From contig JBANAY010000003.1 in the NCBI GenBank assembly GCA_037952775.1, forward strand, positions 1,240,001-1,304,000: 64,000 nucleotides of DNA. Reading direction: 5' to 3'. Source of the DNA: Clonostachys chloroleuca (taxonomy: Eukaryota > Ascomycota > Sordariomycetes > Hypocreales > Bionectriaceae). Of this stretch, positions 1-11,348 are shown one piece after another; the stretch's first letter is position 1, and the number at the start of each line of letters is the position of its first letter. The translations under genes and the position numbers were made by a program. Under the pieces are notes generated by a model. It made no database searches and was not told the origin of the DNA. It saw only the letters and a program-made list of their open reading frames with translations.

Positions 1-883
1 GGAACCCTACCATGCAATAGTATAAATATACGATGGTTTTAAGAAGTCTTTATGCCTCGGCAGATTTTTAGATGGTACCAGTATCATGGCCTTGCTCGCT
101 TTCGTGAACGAAATGTGTCACTTCACCACATAGACTTTTGTGTTTGTGTGAGACATGAAACAATATTTCATATGCTTTTTATTATTCCCTGATGCGAAAA
201 CTCAAACTTTCCCAGTCCCGTGTTCTACTATGGGTGAATGAATGTAGCATCATCGACCTGCGGGACAAACTATGAGCGAAGGGAGATGCAAGCTCTCACG
301 CGAGTTGTATGCTGGTCCTTCAGCATGAATCTACAAGCCAAACAAGACAAACTGTCACTGGATCATGCTACTAAATTCTCCTCGCTTCTTCACCAAGCAG
401 CAAGCGGCCATGTCGGGAGGGTCTGTTCCACTTGTGGCCTTCTTCAGGGTCGTCTCAAACGAGAGTACAACACGATAACGAACATAAGATGGCGTGAGGA
501 GCTTTGACAGGATCAAGCGCAAACAGAAAGCCTAACGGTTTCGTCTTGTTTTCTTGGGCCCCGTGGTTGATAAGTGTCACCAGTGTCGTTGAGACGGGCA
601 AGCTATGAGCAGAATGCACATGTTCGGTCGGTCACCTTCGACTGATCGTAGGCTTATTACCTACTGGTTGATTTGTGGCAGCCTCCGTAGCCATGATCAA
701 TGTTCAACCAATTGTTCAACTTTTATTCGTATTTGCTATGATAAACCAAGACCTCATTAGGAGATCTACAGTAGTAAGCGCCAACAAAGTCGTCAGTGGA
801 GAAGTGAAGTGAGTTACAGCGGTGACCCACACTAATTACAGCACGTTTCAGGGGGGCAATCTCGTGCTGAGTTTATCCAGCAG
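1..883. other. Intergenic, no gene recognised
   Basis: No convincing gene in either strand. Open frames are short and without codon or motif support. The right end merges into the promoter of the small heat-shock gene. Confidence 0.5.
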
Positions 884-898
884 ATTCCCGAAGTTTCC
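884..898 (+). promoter_or_regulatory. Heat-shock element (three-unit HSE)
   Basis: Three inverted units with exact 2-nt spacing are visible: TTC (885-887), GAA (890-892), TTC (895-897). This is the canonical binding pattern of heat-shock factor trimers. It lies about 345 bp upstream of the start codon of the adjoining small heat-shock gene. A CCAAT box at 936-940 and a TATA-like TTTAAA at 1075-1080 lie between it and the gene. Binding is inferred; the motif itself is read directly. Confidence 0.7.
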
Positions 899-1227
899 AC
901 TTACATCACGCAAATCTCCGGCGATGACGGAGGAGCCAATCACCTCGTCACAGGGGCTGGTTTGCTGGTCTACGCAACATCGTGACGTGCTGACAATCAC
1001 CTAGAGAATTCTGGCATTTTCTTCCAGTCATTCACAGAGCAGCAGGCAACGGCAAACATGGCGAGCCTCCCCCATTTAAAGATCTGGCTTCCCAACTGGA
1101 GATGAACCATTCCTCATCAGCCTCATCCTCAGTTCAAATACTCCAAAGCCTCTCATTAGCCTGCAATCACCTCGCTAAAATCAACTATCACCACCATAAA
1201 CACCCACTCCACGCCAACGTCAACAAA

Positions 1228-1791
1228 ATGGCATTCGTTACCCGCCCCAACCACAACAACGCTTCATTCAACCCTCTCTTCCGCCTCATGGAAGACTATG
1301 ACCGGTACTCCAAGAGCGGCAGCTCCGCCGCGGCACCCGCTTACCAGTGGCAGCCCAAGTTCGACATCCGCGAGACATCCGACGCCTACCATCTTCACGG
1401 CGAGCTCCCCGGCGTAAAGAAGGACCATATCTCGATCGAATTCCCGGAACTTCAGACACTGGTCATCCATGGCAAGTCCGAGAGGACCTACACCACTGGG
1501 AGCGAGAGCGCAGACGATGCCGCTGAGGCCAGCTCAAACTCGCACCAGGCTAAAGTGGAAGATGAGGCCGACGCCGAAGCTGCCGAGGCCACAGCTGTCG
1601 AGCAAAAGAAGCCCGTCGACACGGCCAAGTACTGGCTGGCCGAGCGGAGTATTGGCAGCTTCTCTCGTTCCTTTACCTTCGGCTCTCGCATCGAGGAGGA
1701 GGGTATCTCCGCCAGCCTTCGGGATGGCATTCTGAGTGTCGTAATTCCCAAGGCGAAACAGTATGAGACTCGCCGCATCGTTGTCAACTAG
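1228..1791 (+). CDS. Small heat-shock protein, Hsp20/alpha-crystallin (Hsp30-like)
   Basis: Single-exon gene for 187 aa. After a short N-terminal region (NPLFRLMEDYDRY) comes the alpha-crystallin domain from about residue 42, with the typical FDIRET and GELPGVKKD strands. An Ala/Glu-rich low-complexity insert at about 95-135 splits the domain, as in fungal Hsp30-type proteins. The domain then resumes (ISASLRDGILSVVIPKA) and ends in an I-V-V tail. Family role: ATP-independent holdase chaperone in the cytosol that binds unfolding proteins under stress. An in-frame ATG at 1102 would add 42 Ser/His-rich residues. I prefer 1228 because it has a good context (ACAAAATGG), matches usual family length, and 1102 lies close to the TATA-like box at 1075. 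Heat induction is expected from the HSE at 884-898. Confidence 0.9.
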   Translation: MAFVTRPNHNNASFNPLFRLMEDYDRYSKSGSSAAAPAYQWQPKFDIRETSDAYHLHGELPGVKKDHISIEFPELQTLVIHGKSERTYTTGSESADDAAEASSNSHQAKVEDEADAEAAEATAVEQKKPVDTAKYWLAERSIGSFSRSFTFGSRIEEEGISASLRDGILSVVIPKAKQYETRRIVVN

Positions 1792-2182
1792 AGACACATG
1801 GGGCTGCCCCATGTATTTGTCACTTGTTATTGCATCGTTCCGGCGTTTGGGATTTGAGAGGAACAGATTGAGGAGATAACATGAGGAATAATTGGACTTT
1901 CCCATTGCCCTTTCCACACTCATCTTTTGAGCTTCAATTAAATGCATCCTTTTTGCACATCAACGCTGTCGTGAACCTAGATTGCCGCTTTGCCATTCGT
2001 ATACAGTATTTGCTCTGAATATGTATGCTGGTTACTTTTCCTCTGTTCGCTCATGGGCCACCTTCGACACCTGAATTATCCCAAATATCCAGGTTTGCCG
2101 GACAAGGCAACAATCACAGAGAAGTTGGTACCGACGTGACAAAAGAGGATGATAAAAAAAGGAATGAACAAAAAGAGAAATT
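1792..2182. other. Intergenic, no gene recognised
   Basis: 3' flank of the Hsp20 gene and downstream flank of the tRNA gene. The T-rich tract on the minus strand just beyond the tRNA (A-rich on plus at about 2154-2180) fits RNA polymerase III termination. Nothing else seen. Confidence 0.5.
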
Positions 2183-2254
2183 CTCCGGTACTGGGAATCG
2201 AACCCAGGGCTGCTCGGTGAGAGCGAGCGATGTTAGCCACTACACCATACCGGA
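2183..2254 (-). tRNA. tRNA-Glu (anticodon CTC)
   Basis: A 72-nt cloverleaf without intron. The 7-bp acceptor stem pairs TCCGGTA at the 5' end (2254) with TACCGGA at the 3' end, with G as discriminator. The D-arm begins GGTGTAGTGG, the anticodon loop is CTCTCAC between GCTCG/CGAGC stems, and the T-arm holds GGTTCGATTCC. The anticodon CTC reads GAG codons. A run of T on the minus strand follows within about 20 nt, as expected for Pol III termination. Confidence 0.95.
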
Positions 2255-2933
2255 CACTGGATGCGAGATAGCGCTGATCTTTGTCTTATTGCAGATCGCC
2301 GGGTCCTCTCAACTCTTGTTCTGGTTTGCAGACGCAACATACCGTGGACACCTTGTCGTTCCGTCGATGATAAGACGATATCCGTAGTATTCAACTCCGA
2401 CGCACCCGTCACCTGAACCATATGATGACTGGATGACAGTCCTCGCTTGAAACACGGCATTCTGCGGCCCAAACCCCCCCTTTTTTTTTTTTTTCCTACC
2501 GTAAGTCCTCATTTTCCACTGTCGACTCAATACGGACCGACATTTGCAAGGAAGCTTGACATAGATATAGGGTAGGCAAATGCATCACGGTTGAACGCAA
2601 AATGAATAAAAAAACGCACGTCCTCACTCTGAGATGGGTGATGGATGATTGATTGATTTGTAAGAAAGGCAAAGCATATGCGGGAATAGGCAGAGACGGG
2701 ATTTCGTATGATCTCCTGTTTCTTTTGCTCAGGCTCCTCACCGCTCTGACAAGAACCTGCCGCTTTAATCACCAACGTCACTTGCTCCTGAATGGAGCAA
2801 TGCAGGGGTGAAAGCAAGCTTGAAGTGGCTCCGGATAGAGCGGGTTTAGCGCTGTTTACCTGCTCTGTCTTCACGGCATCTCACTGCGTTATCTTCTTCT
2901 CGCCATGGACAAGCGCCTCCCCAACGTCGGGTC
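2255..2933. other. Intergenic, no gene recognised
   Basis: Contains a T homopolymer of about 14 nt near 2480-2494 preceded by a C run. Short frames here lack recognisable motifs. An ATG at 2905, out of frame with the transporter start at 2934, could act as an upstream ATG. Confidence 0.4.
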
Positions 2934-4136
2934 ATGTTTTTGGCACCATCGCCATCGCCCCCAAAGAGGGACAACTGGGAAGATGGCCACATTCACAACT
3001 CCATGGTCCATCTTGGGCAGTTCATCGACGCGTCGTCGTGGCTGCCCATCGGCCAGCGCCTCCAGCACATGACATGGGCCTGGTTCACCACCACAATGAG
3101 CACGGGAGGCTTGGCCTTGCTGTTCCATACTACGCCTCATCGCTTCGCCGGATTGGATATCATCGGCCGGATCGTCTACATATTCAACCTGGTACTCTTC
3201 GTCTTGATTACTGCTAGCATGGGCTACCGTTTTGCTGTCAAGCCGAAAGCCTTGAAACATAGCTTGACGCACCCGACGGAGAGCCTCTTCTTCCCTGCCT
3301 TTCTGCTCAGCTTCGCTACTATCCTGACGAATGCCGCTGCATATGGCGTCCCCAATTCCGGTCCCTGGCTGGCCACTGCCATCTACGTCCTCTTCTGGAT
3401 CTACGCGGGGCTCTCGACGATGTCTGCCATCGTCCAATTCTTCATTCTCTTCCGGGGCGAGAGTTTGTCCGTTCACTCCATGACGCCGGCCTGGATCCTC
3501 CCCATCTTCCCTGTCATGCTGGTGGGAACCCTGGCCGCGTCCATCTCCCCCACCCAGTCGCCGGAGCGTCGCATCGCCATGCTGGTCGCAGGCGTCACCT
3601 ACCAAGGCCTCGGCTGGACCGTCGCCTGCCTCGTGTACCCCCTATACCTGGGCCGACTTATGCAGGACGGCCTGCCCGCGCCGGCGATGCGGCCGGCGAT
3701 GTTCATGGCCGTTGGGCCTGCTGGTTTCACCACCGTGGCCATCATCGGAATGGCGCGTGCGATCCCAGTCAGGTACGGATATTTTGGTCAGCATCCTATG
3801 GCGCAGGAGGTTTTGCGTATAATGGCCACATGGGTGGGAATCTGGATCTGGTGCATCGGGTTCTGGTTCTTCGCCATCAGTCTTATCTCCGTGGTTGAAT
3901 CAGCGCTCAATAAACAGCTGCGATTCTCGCTTTCGTGGTGGGCGTTTGTGTTTCCCAACGTCGGCTTCACGGTGGCTACTGCACAAATAGGGCAGGAATT
4001 GGGTAGCGAGGCCATACAGTGGGTTGCGAGCGCCATGACGATTCTCATTGTCGTTATGTATTTCATCGTCGCGTACGCTCAAGTTGTCGCGGTCAAGAGG
4101 AAGGCGATACTGTGGCCCAAGGATCATAGTAAATAG
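2934..4136 (+). CDS. TDT/SLAC1-family transporter (malic acid/sulfite type)
   Basis: Single-exon gene, 400 aa. Strongly hydrophobic with about ten membrane segments, the topology of the tellurite-resistance/dicarboxylate transporter family (Mae1 malate carrier, Ssu1 sulfite pump, plant SLAC1 anion channel). The first segment carries the family-like TWAWFTTTMSTGGLALL, and a later loop has YGVPNSGPWL before another helix. Both termini are predicted cytosolic, and the C-terminus ends in a short basic tail. Family role: plasma-membrane export or import of C4-dicarboxylates, sulfite or other small anions; the substrate cannot be told from sequence. A second in-frame Met lies at residue 24 and could be the real start. 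A long frame on the opposite strand is a shadow of this gene. Confidence 0.87.
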   Translation: MFLAPSPSPPKRDNWEDGHIHNSMVHLGQFIDASSWLPIGQRLQHMTWAWFTTTMSTGGLALLFHTTPHRFAGLDIIGRIVYIFNLVLFVLITASMGYRFAVKPKALKHSLTHPTESLFFPAFLLSFATILTNAAAYGVPNSGPWLATAIYVLFWIYAGLSTMSAIVQFFILFRGESLSVHSMTPAWILPIFPVMLVGTLAASISPTQSPERRIAMLVAGVTYQGLGWTVACLVYPLYLGRLMQDGLPAPAMRPAMFMAVGPAGFTTVAIIGMARAIPVRYGYFGQHPMAQEVLRIMATWVGIWIWCIGFWFFAISLISVVESALNKQLRFSLSWWAFVFPNVGFTVATAQIGQELGSEAIQWVASAMTILIVVMYFIVAYAQVVAVKRKAILWPKDHSK

Positions 4137-5135
4137 CTGGGGCTTCAAGTTGGGTTTCCTTTTAAAGATCTGCTTCCGAAGCAAAAATCTGGAAGTTATG
4201 CTGGATAGGATCATGTATGGCTCATCAGTGTCGCGCGACTTGGGTAAGGTATATAGATAAAAGGTATTGATATCATACTTGCCAACTTGGCAGTATCGTA
4301 AATGCTTTGGTTTTCCGGTTTAACGGGCTTAATTTTTCAGTAGCGCCAGGGAATGGGTCCGATCGTGCAGGTACTTTTGAAGACGAAGCTCCTCAGAGGT
4401 CTCTGACGTAGATAGTCAGTTTGGGGGCGAAGGAACGTCGCATTAGGTACATTGAGCGTTATTTTGTAGACCGCATAGCTTCAAGTCAGGATTACCTGTT
4501 CGAAACTCACAAGTGAGCTGATAGAATGAGTTACTCACACCCGTAGCCATCCAGTATTAATCTAAGCTCTCCGACTTTGCTATCATATAGCTGGCTCTGG
4601 CTATTTTGATTTTCCTGATTTTCCTAAGGCTCCGCAGGGGATGATTCCCTAATGTGTACTGACTGTCGAGGCCTAAATCAGCGTCGCATGAGCCGTGATT
4701 CTTACTGGACTTGGCCATTGACTAATCGACCCCTGGTCTTCAGCTGAGTGGGACGGCACCTCAGGGCAACTGGTTTTACTGGTGAGATGGCAATCAGAGG
4801 GGTCGTAGAGGCGCATATTTGCAACCAGGTAGCGGGCGTGTGTCAGCTAGTGAAGCGAACACAGAGGCATGCCGATGATGTAAAGATGGGCTCTGGATGA
4901 TACCTGCGCAGCTTCAAAAGGCCCTGGTGACGCCCTACATGACTTCCCATCCGCAATAGTCATATTGGCGTCCTTTCCAAACTGCCTCTCCACTGCCCAT
5001 ACCAGACTTGTTATTCTTTTTCTCATAGTCGTGATACTGCATAATTCTGGTCTCTCGGTACGGCTCGTCTGTTTTAGTACCCTTTCCCGTATTAGGCTCT
5101 TAGCTTTTTGCTGACACTGCCGAGTAGAAGCCAAC
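4137..5135. other. Intergenic, no gene recognised
   Basis: About 1 kb between two same-strand genes, presumably 3' UTR of the transporter and promoter of the NmrA-like gene. A short repeat of GATTTTCCT occurs near 4610-4626. No TATA box is obvious and no gene is seen. Confidence 0.5.
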
Positions 5136-6047
5136 ATGGCACCTGCTTTTCTTATCACCGGGGCTACTGGCCGCCAGGGCGGCTCAGCAGCTCGCATCCT
5201 GCTTGAGAGAGGAATGGCTGTTCGCGTTCTGGTGCGAAAACGGGACTCAGCTGCTGCTCAACAGCTGGAAAGCCTCGGCGCGGTCGTTTTCGAGGGTGAT
5301 TTTAATCATGTAGCCGCAATTCAGGAGGCCTCAAAGGGAGTCTCGGGCATATTCCTCAATCTATGGCCTACGCAAGATCCCGCAGACCAGGCTCGCCAGG
5401 CTCAGGCGTTTATCGACATCGCAAAGGCTAATGACGCGGCCATTGTGGCTTCAACCGCATTTCTTGCTACGCGATCAGATCTTTGGGGCGATGTGGATGG
5501 ACTGAAGCAATACTATGCAGGCAAAGTAGGTGTTGAGAATGTCTTGCGTGAAGCGAAGTTAGCTTCCTACACAATACTGCGCCCAGCCTTGCTTATGCAC
5601 AACTACCTGGTGCCTGACTCCAAGTACCACTTTCCTGAGCTATGCACCGAAGGGGTTGTGGCACACGCATACGCGCCAGGGCGCCGGATGGCACACCTGG
5701 AAGCTGCTGATGTCGGCAAGTTTGCGGCCGAGGCTCTTCTCCAGCCAGCCAAATTTAATGGCCATGAGATTGAGCTTGGCTTCCAGAATCTGACACAAGA
5801 AGAGATCGGCGAGGCCCTTAGTGAGGTTAGCGGGCGGACGGTCAAGATTCATCGCTGGACTGAAGACGAGATCAAGGAGAAGCAAGGGCGCATTGTAACT
5901 TTGCCCTGGCAGCTGCTGGCGAATGAGCACGACCTTTCCGTTGACGGCGAGAAACTTCAGAGTCAATATGGAATTACTTTGACATCGTTCTCCGAGTTTC
6001 TCCGTCGAGACAAGGCCAAGGTCATGGAGTCACTACCATCAGCATAA
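5136..6047 (+). CDS. NmrA-like NAD(P)-binding family protein
   Basis: Single-exon gene, 303 aa, the usual length for NmrA/HSCARG-like proteins. The N-terminus is a Rossmann fold: residues 5-16 read FLITGATGRQGG with the Gly-rich dinucleotide loop, followed by ILLERGMAVRVLVRK. No SDR catalytic YxxxK is evident, which fits an atypical SDR that senses NAD(P) redox state rather than a classical oxidoreductase. A middle stretch (YTILRPALLMHNYL) is typical of the family. Known members regulate nitrogen metabolism (NmrA) or act as reductases, so the exact role is open. The start follows AACATGGCA and is well placed. Neighbours give no further hint. Confidence 0.85.
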   Translation: MAPAFLITGATGRQGGSAARILLERGMAVRVLVRKRDSAAAQQLESLGAVVFEGDFNHVAAIQEASKGVSGIFLNLWPTQDPADQARQAQAFIDIAKANDAAIVASTAFLATRSDLWGDVDGLKQYYAGKVGVENVLREAKLASYTILRPALLMHNYLVPDSKYHFPELCTEGVVAHAYAPGRRMAHLEAADVGKFAAEALLQPAKFNGHEIELGFQNLTQEEIGEALSEVSGRTVKIHRWTEDEIKEKQGRIVTLPWQLLANEHDLSVDGEKLQSQYGITLTSFSEFLRRDKAKVMESLPSA

Positions 6048-6635
6048 ATCACCTCGGCATGGAGTCCGGGGAATTTCAGAGGAATCGGAACCCCCCCCCC
6101 CCAATAACGAATTGAGAGATCTGGGACAATGACTTGACGCCTTCAGGATAATGAATACTTGAACCTTCCAATTAACGAGCTGTAAGCCGGAAGTTGGAAC
6201 TGTGTTATGAAAGAGGCCTTAGTCGTACAATCTTACTGGGACGGTAGAAAAGATGAGCCACTTGACTAGTTACGTGATTGCTGAAGGTTCAGTACAAAGT
6301 AAGAATACCAATGAATTGCGTGTCTACAAGGCCTGATGGGGATCGATATAGTCAAAATATGATGAATATTCAAATTGGTGTTAGGTACTCCACCGGTTAA
6401 TGAGAGACGTTGATAGATATCCTCAATGTCCTGCTCGAGTCTCAAATCTTGTGCGGAGATCTTGAGTCCACAAACATAGATCAACATGATGTTCTCACTT
6501 TCCCTTTTGTGAAATGAAAATGAAAATGACCAAATAGATAGGAGATTGGTGATATAAATTCGGACAGTTCAGGGTATCATAACATTCCTTAACTGGTATT
6601 GCGAAGCCGAACTCCCTTCTAGTCAAGCAACAAGC
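6048..6635. other. Intergenic, with a C homopolymer
   Basis: Convergent 3' flanks of the NmrA-like gene (+) and the lectin gene (-). A run of 12 C lies at 6091-6102. No gene seen. Confidence 0.5.
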
Positions 6636-7779
6636 TTAAGCGGGAGGCAGAGCAGAGTGGCCCACAACCCAGCCTCCATTCCAAGCGAACTCTGTGACAG
6701 CGGTGCCCTGGGTTCCGTTCTGGAGGTAAACTCGAAGAACGGGTAGGGGGAGGGCAGCGACGTTGGAGGCGGGGATAGACGGCTGGGAGAAGCCGCCGTC
6801 GTACCAGCCGTTGCCGTCCCAGGCCTTCTCCTTGATGATGTTGGACGGGGCGCTATAGTAGAGGCGGATGCCCTTGACAGAGCTACCCTCGCTCCATGAA
6901 GTCACGCCCAGAGTTGTGCGAGTGACACCGTTAGAGAAGTGTAGGCCGCCGGTGTACCAGCCGGTGCCATCCCAGGCCTTTTCGATGATGTTTAGGCTGG
7001 TGTCTTGGTAGTAGAGCCTGAGAGCTGTTAGTAAATCTCAAAGGTTATGAACAAAATGCAAGAAAGATATTAGAAAAGCTCAATATGGGTTTATCCTACC
7101 GGATGTAGTGATGGGGTGACCCGTTGCCCCACGAAGTGGCAGCAATAGATGTGCCTGGCAGAGCAGCACCAAAGTTGGTACCAGTCGTCCAACCATTTCC
7201 ATTGTTATCCCCTAATAGTTTCAGACGTTGAATCAGCACAGCACACCAGCAACATTAATTAGCTCGAAGATGGAAGAGCAGTGACTATACATACAGCACC
7301 ATTCCTGAATTGTGTTGTTGGCAAGCTGCCCGTAGACGCGGAGGACGCTATGGTTGTCAAGATAGACACCAGAGATCCCAGAGTATGGGGCCACATCGAA
7401 GCCTTTTTCAGTCAAGGCACCGTTGTACTATTGGATAAGATGTGAGAACTTGTGTGAGAGAGCATTGGAACAGGCCCATGTCTGCACAGAAGAGAGAACG
7501 CACCCAAGAATGGCCGCTGTCGTAGCAAGACTCGTGGACCTTGCTATCGGCACCGATGAAGTAAACACGGATGTTGCTTAGGCCGAGGGAGGTTGCGGAA
7601 ACTGGGGTACCAATTCTGCCGCTTCCAATTACATTCGAGGAGGTACCGCCCGTCCACTTGCCCTCATATTGGGTCTCGCGGATTTTTCCTTCAATGTCTG
7701 TCTCGTAGACACGGAGGTGGGAGCCATTGTGGACGGCGGCGATAGAGGTACGGATAGCAATCTCGTTGACGGAGGCCAT
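6636..7779 (-). CDS. Fucose-specific lectin (six-bladed propeller, AAL/FleA family)
   Basis: Four exons on the minus strand: 7779-7504, 7427-7295, 7211-7100, 7017-6636. Introns are 76, 83 and 82 nt with GT-AG ends. The product has 300 aa. It repeats the family blade pattern: LRVYxxD or IRVYF strands, then ...W(Y/T)xGG or WDxxGWY turns, about six times, and ends in SALPPA as fungal fucose lectins do. No signal peptide is evident, as in known members. Family role: binds L-fucose on glycans between propeller blades; proposed in host or prey recognition and defence against fungivores. A TATAAA on the minus strand lies at 7894-7889, about 110 bp upstream of the ATG. The start is the second Met of the open frame, matching the homologous N-terminus. 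Confidence 0.88.
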
Positions 7780-9170
7780 GGTGATATTAAGTAAGATGTC
7801 CAAGTGGAAACTTATGAATATGTGAGTGAGGATCTGTTGTTTTTTGTCTGTTTTCTCAAACGTGTGAGGGACGAGAGGAAACGGTCAATTTATAGATAAT
7901 GGCATACCTCATGCTTCTTGATTTACGCGACTCTATTGACACTTCACTTGGTAACCATGAGTGAATTCGTATTGGTCACAAACCTCAACAAAAACATACG
8001 ATGAAGGCCAATCATATTCAAAGACTGCCAATAATTCGTAGGCTTGAACCACCACGGCCCAAATTGGTATCTAGATGGCTGGCTGAACCTCTCGCATTTT
8101 CGCGTCCAGCTGGCTTCGGGAAACATCTAGCCTATCGGGAGTGGCTCGCCCCGGCATATGTATTGCAGATATGCAGTAAGCTTCAGGAATACGGCAGTTT
8201 TGGGGATCGTGACGTATAGAAGATGACCTTAAGTAAGGGGAAGAGGGGTAAGGTTACATCAACTAACCGAAGGGTGCGTCGACTATCGCTGCGTGCCTCC
8301 ACCCGACGGCAGAGTCAACGCATCCGACCAACGTAAGCCGGGCATCGAGATGTCTCTATTGGTTGCAAGCTGCTGACCCCACAATCTTCGTCAAGAGACG
8401 GATTGTTTAATTATTGGTTCAGATGTCGCTTTCAGCTGAGCCCACCACGTACGGCTTACCGATTTCCTAATCTTAACGCATTTTCTTTCCGAGCTTTCGA
8501 AAAACCAATAGTTGCTCTTCGCAGTTGGCTGCCTCTCAGCGATTCGGGGTTGGGGCGTATTACGGTCAAATGCATTAATATGCACATGCATGGAGTAAAC
8601 AGAGTGTAAACCCGCTGATTTTCGTTGTAGTCATATTGGGCTCTGGGAATCCACTCATTGGTACCCCCAAACTATCTTGACGTTCTCGTGCAAAGAAGTA
8701 ACATGAACAATGTCCAGGGGTAGCAAACTCTGGAAGAGTATACATGCTTTCTATAAGGAATCATCCAGTGATGCAGACACATCTTTCCATGGGTCTCTGT
8801 CGTGGCTAGAGGTACTCATATCCAGCCAGTTCATAGAATAGTTGTGCCAGATGGTCGATCGCGAAGGTAATTTATTCTCATGTATGTAGTTTTTCAGTCC
8901 CTACAAGCCTGAGCAACAGTTGTTTAGGTACCTTAGAAGCCATAAATACTGGTTACAGTTATTATCGTCCTCACACATTCCTTTTTGATGCATCAAAGTC
9001 AGCTAGAGCTAGATCGACACGCTGCCCCGTCGTGAGCTGTGGGATTAATCTGGCTGATACAAATTCCGACATCTCATTGACGCGGACTAGATAAGGCGAT
9101 CCAGCAAGACTATGTATATTCCTTCTCTACAGACGGGTCTATATCATGCCGGCTACGACCCTCATTCATC
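7780..9170. other. Intergenic, lectin promoter side; no gene recognised
   Basis: Holds the lectin promoter at its left end (TATAAA on minus, 7894-7889). The rest, about 1.2 kb, shows only short frames without motifs, including overlapping frames at 8391-8609 that I regard as noise. Confidence 0.45.
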
Positions 9171-11348
9171 TTAAAGGGGAGCGATGGCTGTATTGCTAAG
9201 TTTCCCCAGCTGGGTCAAGCCCTCTTGCAACAATTTCCGCTTCTCGGTCATATGGCTTCGTTCGATGGACATGTCGGCGCTCTCACCTGCCAGCATCCCA
9301 ACTTGTTCGTCTGTAAGGTCACATATAACATCAGACGAAAAGATTGAAGGAAGCTTTTGGATCAGGCATTGTTCAATGGCGAGAACGCTAACGTCATCAA
9401 CGAACTTCTTCAAGGCTACCTGTGACTCAAGTTAGAATGCATCATAATAATTTAGTTTGTAGCTATATTGTGAATCTCTAGCAAGGAAATCGAAGAACAT
9501 ACCTTGTAATAGGCTTCCATAGTGTCAACAGCAAGCATTACAGCGTAGTTTTCCATGTTCGGTTCCGTTGCCTTGCTTATAGCAGAGAAAAGCTGTGCTG
9601 GCACTAAGCATTGATCCATTTTCGTCGAGGTTGGGTCCGCAAAATTCTCCAAAGCTTTGAATATCTTGGAATTGTGTCTCTCGCTTTGCGCTTTCTGAAT
9701 GTTTTCTGTCAGATAATGATTATAGGTGATCGGGTGACCGTTGGTGTGCGGCTTTAGAAGTTCTAGCAGCTTATTCTCGACGATACCTTCGAGAACAGCA
9801 AAGGCAGGGTTCAATAGACTAGTGATAAGTCGTGCAGCAGTCTCGTTATCTGCAACATGATGCAGAATTGTGACGAGCGTCGCCTTGGCGTAGCCGGACA
9901 CCGTTTCCACATGTCTTCTGGCGTGCCCTGCCCACGGTTCACATTGGGCGCTGAACATTTCTCCAACCACCAATGGATTGAAAGTTCCAGGGAGCTCACG
10001 GCCTCTGTTACCTCTTAGCAGAGTGTTGACTTCTTGGATAAATTCAAGACGACGAACCTTTCGCGGTAGGAAAGGTGATTTTGTTGTGGATTGTTCGTCT
10101 TCCACAATAGTTGTGGAATGCCCCCGAAGCCGCATGGACATGGCAAAGTCGCTCAAAGTATTTTGGATCTGGGCACGGAGCCTTCTTTTATCACCGTCTA
10201 GCGAATTAGACACTCCAAAGAAACGGCGATCGGAGTAATCGCCGTCGACAGCACATTTAACTAAAGCGACAAAGGCCTGGCTGAGGGAGAAGAGATAGCG
10301 GCGTTGTTCAGCAACAGTCTCTCTAGCCTGACCAAGCTTTTCAAGTGCTGCGTCGCAATCCGTCACTCCTAGTTGAATGTCGTCAAGCACGCGAGGCAGA
10401 TGGGACATGATATGATCCTACAAGACTCGACTTAATCGAGTCCGCAACGCATCCACACCAACTTTCTTAGGGCTGAGAGAAGCCCAAACTTCCTTCCTAG
10501 AAGAAAGCCTTCTCCGCAATATCACGCTCTGCATTCGTGGCGTTTCGCATGCTGAAATCCCGATTCCTCACAACGTGCCAACCGAGACGTAAGTTCACAT
10601 CCTTGTTCTGCGCGAGCTCCAGATACGCCCTTTCACTCTCCGATCCAACATCTAGGGTGTCAGGCTTGGTGATGAGCCCGAGCGTGCGGTCTCCGTCAAG
10701 ATCTACCTCCCTTGCCCGTTGAGTGACCTGCTGCAGCGCAAACTCACTTTTTGTAGAAACGACAGCAAGTATGATGCTCCTCGGCTGCTCCAAGTAGGAC
10801 AGAACCAGAGATTCCACTAGTTTAGCATCCTCGAGAGATTGATCTTTATTGCCTGCCACAAACAGGCCAGGAAGATCTACCAAAGTAAGGTGTGGCTGGT
10901 CAGGAGACGCGACTTCCACACGAAGAATGTCGGTGCAAAACACCCTGTCTGTGCCAGTCAGTCCCATAACGCCCATGGCTTCATCGATGATCGCATCAAG
11001 ATTCAGGTCTTTAACATTTGCGCCGAATGCCTCGATTCTTTGGCGTTCGTCAGCAGGACGGTCCTTCCCCGGGATGATGGACACTTTTAGTTCTGTTTGA
11101 TCCCGTTCTGACGATCGACGGAGGACCAGCTCAGTTGCAAATCTCGGGCACAACGCATCCTTGGTCGGGAAGGCCAGTCCTGATATAGCTTCCAGAACCG
11201 AGCTTTTACCAGACGATTGATCGCCACACACGATAATTTGCGGGAGGTCAATGTACTGGCTGATTCCTTGAGACCGCAGGGAGTCAATGATGTCGAGGAC
11301 ATCTCGACCGCCTCTGGACTGCAGGTTTGGGCGAGTGTGCTGGGTCAT
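9171..11348 (-). pseudogene. Dynamin-related GTPase (Mx-like), broken
   Basis: Reads as one dynamin-superfamily GTPase of about 700 aa. The GTPase domain (11348-10497) has P-loop GDQSSGKSS (residues 42-50), DLPGLF and TKPD. The stalk region spans about 10500-9503. An 83-nt GT-AG intron at 9502-9420 leads to the GED-like C-terminal exon 9419-9171. Two lesions separate GTPase and stalk. Directly after AEKAFF the frame hits TAG (10499-10497), and the expected continuation VGVDALRTRLSRVL lies in the next frame, implying a 1-nt indel. That frame then meets TAG at 10420-10418 immediately before the family-typical DHI. No plausible intron removes these. Membrane-remodelling function is therefore probably lost, although a truncated GTPase domain could still be made. 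A sequencing error could explain one lesion, less easily both. Confidence 0.8.

Noticed and set aside
1102..1227. Upstream in-frame ATG of the Hsp20 gene
   Set aside because: Would add a Ser/His-rich extension unlike the family; 1228 has better context and gives normal length. Kept only as an alternative.
2889..3605. Long minus-strand frame (238 codons) opposite the transporter gene
   Set aside because: Charged, low-complexity antisense shadow of a membrane-protein gene; no motif and no own promoter.
10408..10497. Hidden intron joining GTPase and stalk parts of the dynamin gene
   Set aside because: The intervening 80 nt read as family-like protein, and no GT-AG pair removes both stops while keeping frame.
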